From Flavobacteriaceae bacterium (lineage in GTDB: Bacteria > Bacteroidota > Bacteroidia > Flavobacteriales > Flavobacteriaceae): 64,000 nt of DNA. The notes below the pieces were generated by a model that had not been told where the DNA came from, ran no database searches, and saw only the letters and a program-made list of their open reading frames with translations. Position 1 is the first letter of the stretch; the number at the start of each line of letters is the position of its first letter. The position numbers and the translations under genes were made by a program. Shown one piece after another: positions 61,843 through 64,000 of the stretch. The DNA lies in contig CANLLR010000001.1 in assembly GCA_947491985.1 (NCBI GenBank), positions 62,001 to 126,000 on the forward strand, written 5' to 3'.

Positions 61843-62280
61843 TTATAATACGATAAAGTCGTCCGTTTTGGGTATTGAGTTCATTACATCCAAAGCAATA
61901 GCTGGTGTTGGTGTGGCTAATTTTCGCAGTTTCGTGTCCATCCACGCACCATCAATGCTAATTTTAGCGCACAACAAACCTTCGTGATTGTGCAATTCAT
62001 GAACGATGGTCCAACGTGACGCATCGGCTTTCATTTTGCCGATTTTTGTGCTGATGGTTATTTGGTCTTCGAGGTAAATTTCTTTTCTAAAAATACATTC
62101 TTCGCGAAAAGCAATCGGTCCAAAATGCTGTTTTTGCATCAGCTGAATCGTCAAACCTTGTTGTGCTAAAATTTCGATACGATGTTGCGCTCCAAAGTCG
62201 TAATACGCACTATGTCGCATATGAAAATTGGGATCTAAATCGGACCATCGAATGGAAATTTTTTTTGAGAATGTGCTCAT
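61843..62280 (-). CDS. Acyl-CoA thioesterase, hotdog fold
   Basis: A protein of about 145 residues from the ATG at 62280 (MSTFSKKISIRW). The 4-hydroxybenzoyl-CoA thioesterase-like hotdog fold is shown by IRWSDLDPNFHMRHSAYYDF at residues 9-28, where family members have the catalytic Asp followed by an aromatic-His-containing loop, and by a long central helix region (AQHRIEILAQQGL). It hydrolyses acyl-CoA thioesters; the chain is unknown. It is the first gene of a pair with the DinB-like gene and divergent from the ArsC-like gene. Confidence 0.87.
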   Translation of the reverse strand: MSTFSKKISIRWSDLDPNFHMRHSAYYDFGAQHRIEILAQQGLTIQLMQKQHFGPIAFREECIFRKEIYLEDQITISTKIGKMKADASRWTIVHELHNHEGLLCAKISIDGAWMDTKLRKLATPTPAIALDVMNSIPKTDDFIVL

Positions 62281-62329
62281 GGTTAAAATTTTCGTAAAAA
62301 TAGACAGAAAAATATACAATCCAAAAGCT

Positions 62330-62337
62330 TATTTTTG
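62330..62337 (+). promoter_or_regulatory. -7 box of the ArsC-like gene
   Basis: TATTTTTG, a perfect TAnnTTTG match, 15 bp before the ATG at 62353. It overlaps the longer frame starting at 62335, which is therefore rejected. Confidence 0.6.
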
Positions 62338-62352
62338 CACAAAATAAATGCA

Positions 62353-62706
62353 ATGACTAATAAAATATACTATTTGGCTTCGTGCGATACGTGTCGAAAA
62401 ATCATCAAATCGTTACCCAATTCGGATAAATTGGTCTTTCACGACATTCGTCAAAATCCGATTACCGAAAGTGAATTAGACGAAATGCACCAACTTTCGG
62501 GTAGTTACGAAGCGTTGTTTAGCAAAAAAGCGCAATTGTATAAGTCGATGAATTTGAAAAATCAAGCGTTGACAGAAGTTGATTATAAAAAATACCTGCT
62601 CGACCATTATACCTTTTTAAGCCGCCCTGTTTTTATCATCGATGGTAAAATTTACATTGGTAACAGTCAAAAAAACACCAACGAAGTAATTGCCATTTTA
62701 AGCTAA
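62353..62706 (+). CDS. ArsC/Spx-like thioredoxin-fold protein
   Basis: A 117-residue arsenate-reductase-family protein. The N-terminal active site is CDTC (Cys11, Cys14) in YLASCDTCRKI. A central charged helix (RQNPITESELDEM) and a C-terminal RPVFIIDGKIYIGN segment follow, the latter matching the cis-proline region of the ArsC fold. Members of this group (YffB or Spx type) often do not reduce arsenate, and no ars genes are nearby, so a general thiol-redox role is as likely. Its stop shares one base with the start of the EamA gene (TAATG). Confidence 0.87.
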   Translation: MTNKIYYLASCDTCRKIIKSLPNSDKLVFHDIRQNPITESELDEMHQLSGSYEALFSKKAQLYKSMNLKNQALTEVDYKKYLLDHYTFLSRPVFIIDGKIYIGNSQKNTNEVIAILS

Positions 62707-63593
62707 TGTCAAAAAGAAATTGGGCATTAATTGCTGCTACTTTAGTGTCAATTATTTACGGTATAACCTTTACCATTGCTAAAGATGTCATGCCAAAATA
62801 CGTTGCGCCTTTCGGATTTATTGCGATGCGCGTTGGCGGTTCAGTAGTGCTCTTTTGGTTGGTGTCGTTCTTCGGACCAAAAGAAAAAATTGCTTTAAAC
62901 GATTTTCCGCGAATTGCAGCCGCTGCTTTCTTTGGAGTGGCGTTAAACATGCTTACTTTCTTTAAAGGATTGAGTTATACTTCACCCATTATGGGTGCTG
63001 TTTTGATGGTGACGACTCCGATGATTGTGTTGATTCTTTCGGCGATTATCATGAAAGAACGCATGCAAAAACGTAAAATGTTCGGGATACTTTTGGGATT
63101 GGCGGGAACGATGTTACTAATTTTATATGGCGCCGATTTGAAAATTGCACCCAAAGCCTCACTCGGCAATTTGTTGGTGTTTATCAACGCTATTTCGTAT
63201 GGCTTTTACCTCATCATTGTCAAAAAATTAATGGATAAATACAATGCATTTACTTTTGTTAAATGGATTTATACCTTTGGATTTTTGATGGTATTGCCTT
63301 TTGGATGGGAAGAATTTCAAGTAATAAATTGGACGATAATTCCCACTGACATTTACTGGAAAATAGGATTTGTAGTGGTGTTTTCTACCTTTTTTACGTA
63401 TTTGCTAAACTTACTTTCAATGCGCGAATTAAAGCCGACGACTGTGGCCGTTTTTATTTATTTGCAACCTTTATTTGCCACTGTTTTTGCCGTAAGTTTA
63501 GGAAAAGATCAGTTGAGTTTGATTAAATTACTTTCGGCGGTTTTAATTTTTGCGGGAGTTTATCTTGTTACACAAAAGAAAAGTACTCCTTAA
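62706..63593 (+). CDS. EamA/DMT family transporter
   Basis: A 295-residue inner-membrane protein with ten predicted hydrophobic helices in two EamA repeats. The first repeat ends near GAVLMVTTPMIVLILSAIIM. The second covers about residues 148-290 with the similar signature FIYLQPLFATVFAV. The drug/metabolite transporter superfamily exports amino acids, nucleobases, cofactors and other small molecules; the substrate cannot be told. It overlaps the ArsC-like stop by one base, so translation is coupled. Confidence 0.9.
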   Translation: MSKRNWALIAATLVSIIYGITFTIAKDVMPKYVAPFGFIAMRVGGSVVLFWLVSFFGPKEKIALNDFPRIAAAAFFGVALNMLTFFKGLSYTSPIMGAVLMVTTPMIVLILSAIIMKERMQKRKMFGILLGLAGTMLLILYGADLKIAPKASLGNLLVFINAISYGFYLIIVKKLMDKYNAFTFVKWIYTFGFLMVLPFGWEEFQVINWTIIPTDIYWKIGFVVVFSTFFTYLLNLLSMRELKPTTVAVFIYLQPLFATVFAVSLGKDQLSLIKLLSAVLIFAGVYLVTQKKSTP

Positions 63594-63652
63594 TCACTAT
63601 GCGGTTGGCAGATATTACCAATACTTATAACTGAACACTGAACGCTTTTTTA

Positions 63653-63660
63653 TATATTTG
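63653..63660 (+). promoter_or_regulatory. -7 box of yicC
   Basis: TATATTTG, a perfect TAnnTTTG match, 20 bp before the ATG at 63681. Confidence 0.6.
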
Positions 63661-63680
63661 AAGTCAATTAAAACAACAGC

Positions 63681-64000
63681 ATGATACAATCAATGACGGG
63701 TTTTGGAAAAGCCTCTTTGCAATTACCTACCAAAAAAATTACCGTAGAATTAAAATCGTTAAATAGTAAAGGTTTGGATTTAAATACGCGAATGCCTTCT
63801 GTTTTTAGAGAAATGGAATTGGGTTTGCGCAACCAATTGTCGCAACGCTTGGAACGCGGAAAAATCGATTTTTCATTGTATGTAGAAATAACAGGCGAAG
63901 AAACCTCTTCTAAAATCAATGTGCCTATTGTAAAAGGCTACATCAACCAAATGAAAGCGGTGATTCCGAATGCTGATGACACCGAATTGATGAAAATGGC
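63681..64000 (+). CDS. yicC: YicC/YloC family endoribonuclease, N-terminal part
   Basis: The frame starts at the ATG at 63681 and stays open to the window end (about 107 residues), so the gene is cut by the window. The start MIQSMTGFGKASLQLPTK and the segments ELKSLNSKGLDLNTRMP and LSQRLERGKIDFSLYVE are hallmarks of the YicC N-terminal domain. E. coli YicC is an endoribonuclease affecting small RNAs and stationary-phase survival. In Bacteroidota the gene is often followed by gmk, which could be checked downstream. Confidence 0.92.
   Translation, partial: MIQSMTGFGKASLQLPTKKITVELKSLNSKGLDLNTRMPSVFREMELGLRNQLSQRLERGKIDFSLYVEITGEETSSKINVPIVKGYINQMKAVIPNADDTELMKM

Noticed and set aside
61841..61945. 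Longer DinB-like protein starting inside the thioesterase gene
   Set aside because: The extension overlaps the thioesterase in another frame; the family start METTF lies 2 bp after its stop.
1..64000. CRISPR arrays, tRNA, rRNA or prophage
   Set aside because: Repeats seen are 7-8 bp tandem units or single dispersed elements without regular spacers. No cloverleaf, rRNA segment, integrase or phage structural gene was recognised by eye.

Overview
This is chromosomal DNA from a member of the Bacteroidota, almost certainly a Flavobacterium or a close relative. The evidence is low GC and AT-rich spacers, promoters with the Bacteroidota -7 box TAnnTTTG, and lineage markers: a PorZ-like type IX secretion protein, the IPExxxVDY and THC0290_0291 families, a large eukaryal-like IleRS and a five-helix SdhC. 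Apart from one frameshifted gene the coding content is intact and mostly housekeeping. I saw no prophage, insertion sequence, CRISPR array, rRNA or tRNA.

Layout. 1-5.8 kb: end of an Ig-like surface protein, an omega-amidase-like nitrilase, a secreted GH92 mannosidase and a secreted EEP phosphoesterase. 5.9-9.4 kb: sdhCAB operon. 9.5-13.2 kb: a lipoprotein, a ChaN-type haem protein broken by a frameshift in an A8 run, an Xaa-Pro aminopeptidase and a DUF1398 protein. 13.4-23.6 kb: alpha/beta hydrolase, AddB-like nuclease, OmpA with calcium-binding repeats, Kbl, AddA-like helicase/nuclease and a GNAT enzyme. 23.8-29.5 kb: superoxide dismutase, a 466-bp gene-free region with two tandem small-RNA-like units, a long PurF with a PfkB kinase, rnhA and purN. 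29.7-34.1 kb: acpP, fabF, rnc, an IPExxxVDY protein and pyk. 34.2-38.6 kb: DNA polymerase IV, CYTH protein, RlpA, a small membrane protein and pgi. 38.9-44.6 kb: aromatic amino-acid catabolism (tryptophan dioxygenase, hppD, hmgA) with an M23 peptidase, a DUF3108 protein and a third small-RNA candidate. 44.8-58.9 kb: patatin/BamA-like protein, uvrC, formyl-THF cyclo-ligase, lspA, dksA-like gene, ileS, recO, porZ and gdhA. 59-64 kb: THC0290_0291 protein, cystathionine gamma-synthase, DinB-like and thioesterase genes, ArsC-like and EamA genes and the start of yicC.

The least explained content is non-coding. (1) Two tandem copies of a roughly 70-nt RNA-like unit at 24.55-24.82 kb, each with its own promoter box, a conserved hairpin and loop, and its own terminator of different sequence. 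(2) A roughly 110-nt promoter-to-terminator unit at 41.88-42.00 kb. (3) A dispersed structured element (core GGCATCCTTTT ... AAAAGATA) in at least four copies, often just after stop codons. (4) Short tandem repeats of 7 or 8 bp in spacers that extend into coding ends, notably the start of the patatin gene and the last codons of purN. (5) A terminator-like hairpin inside the start of rnc.

All calls come from reading the sequence and from family knowledge; no database search or folding program was run.
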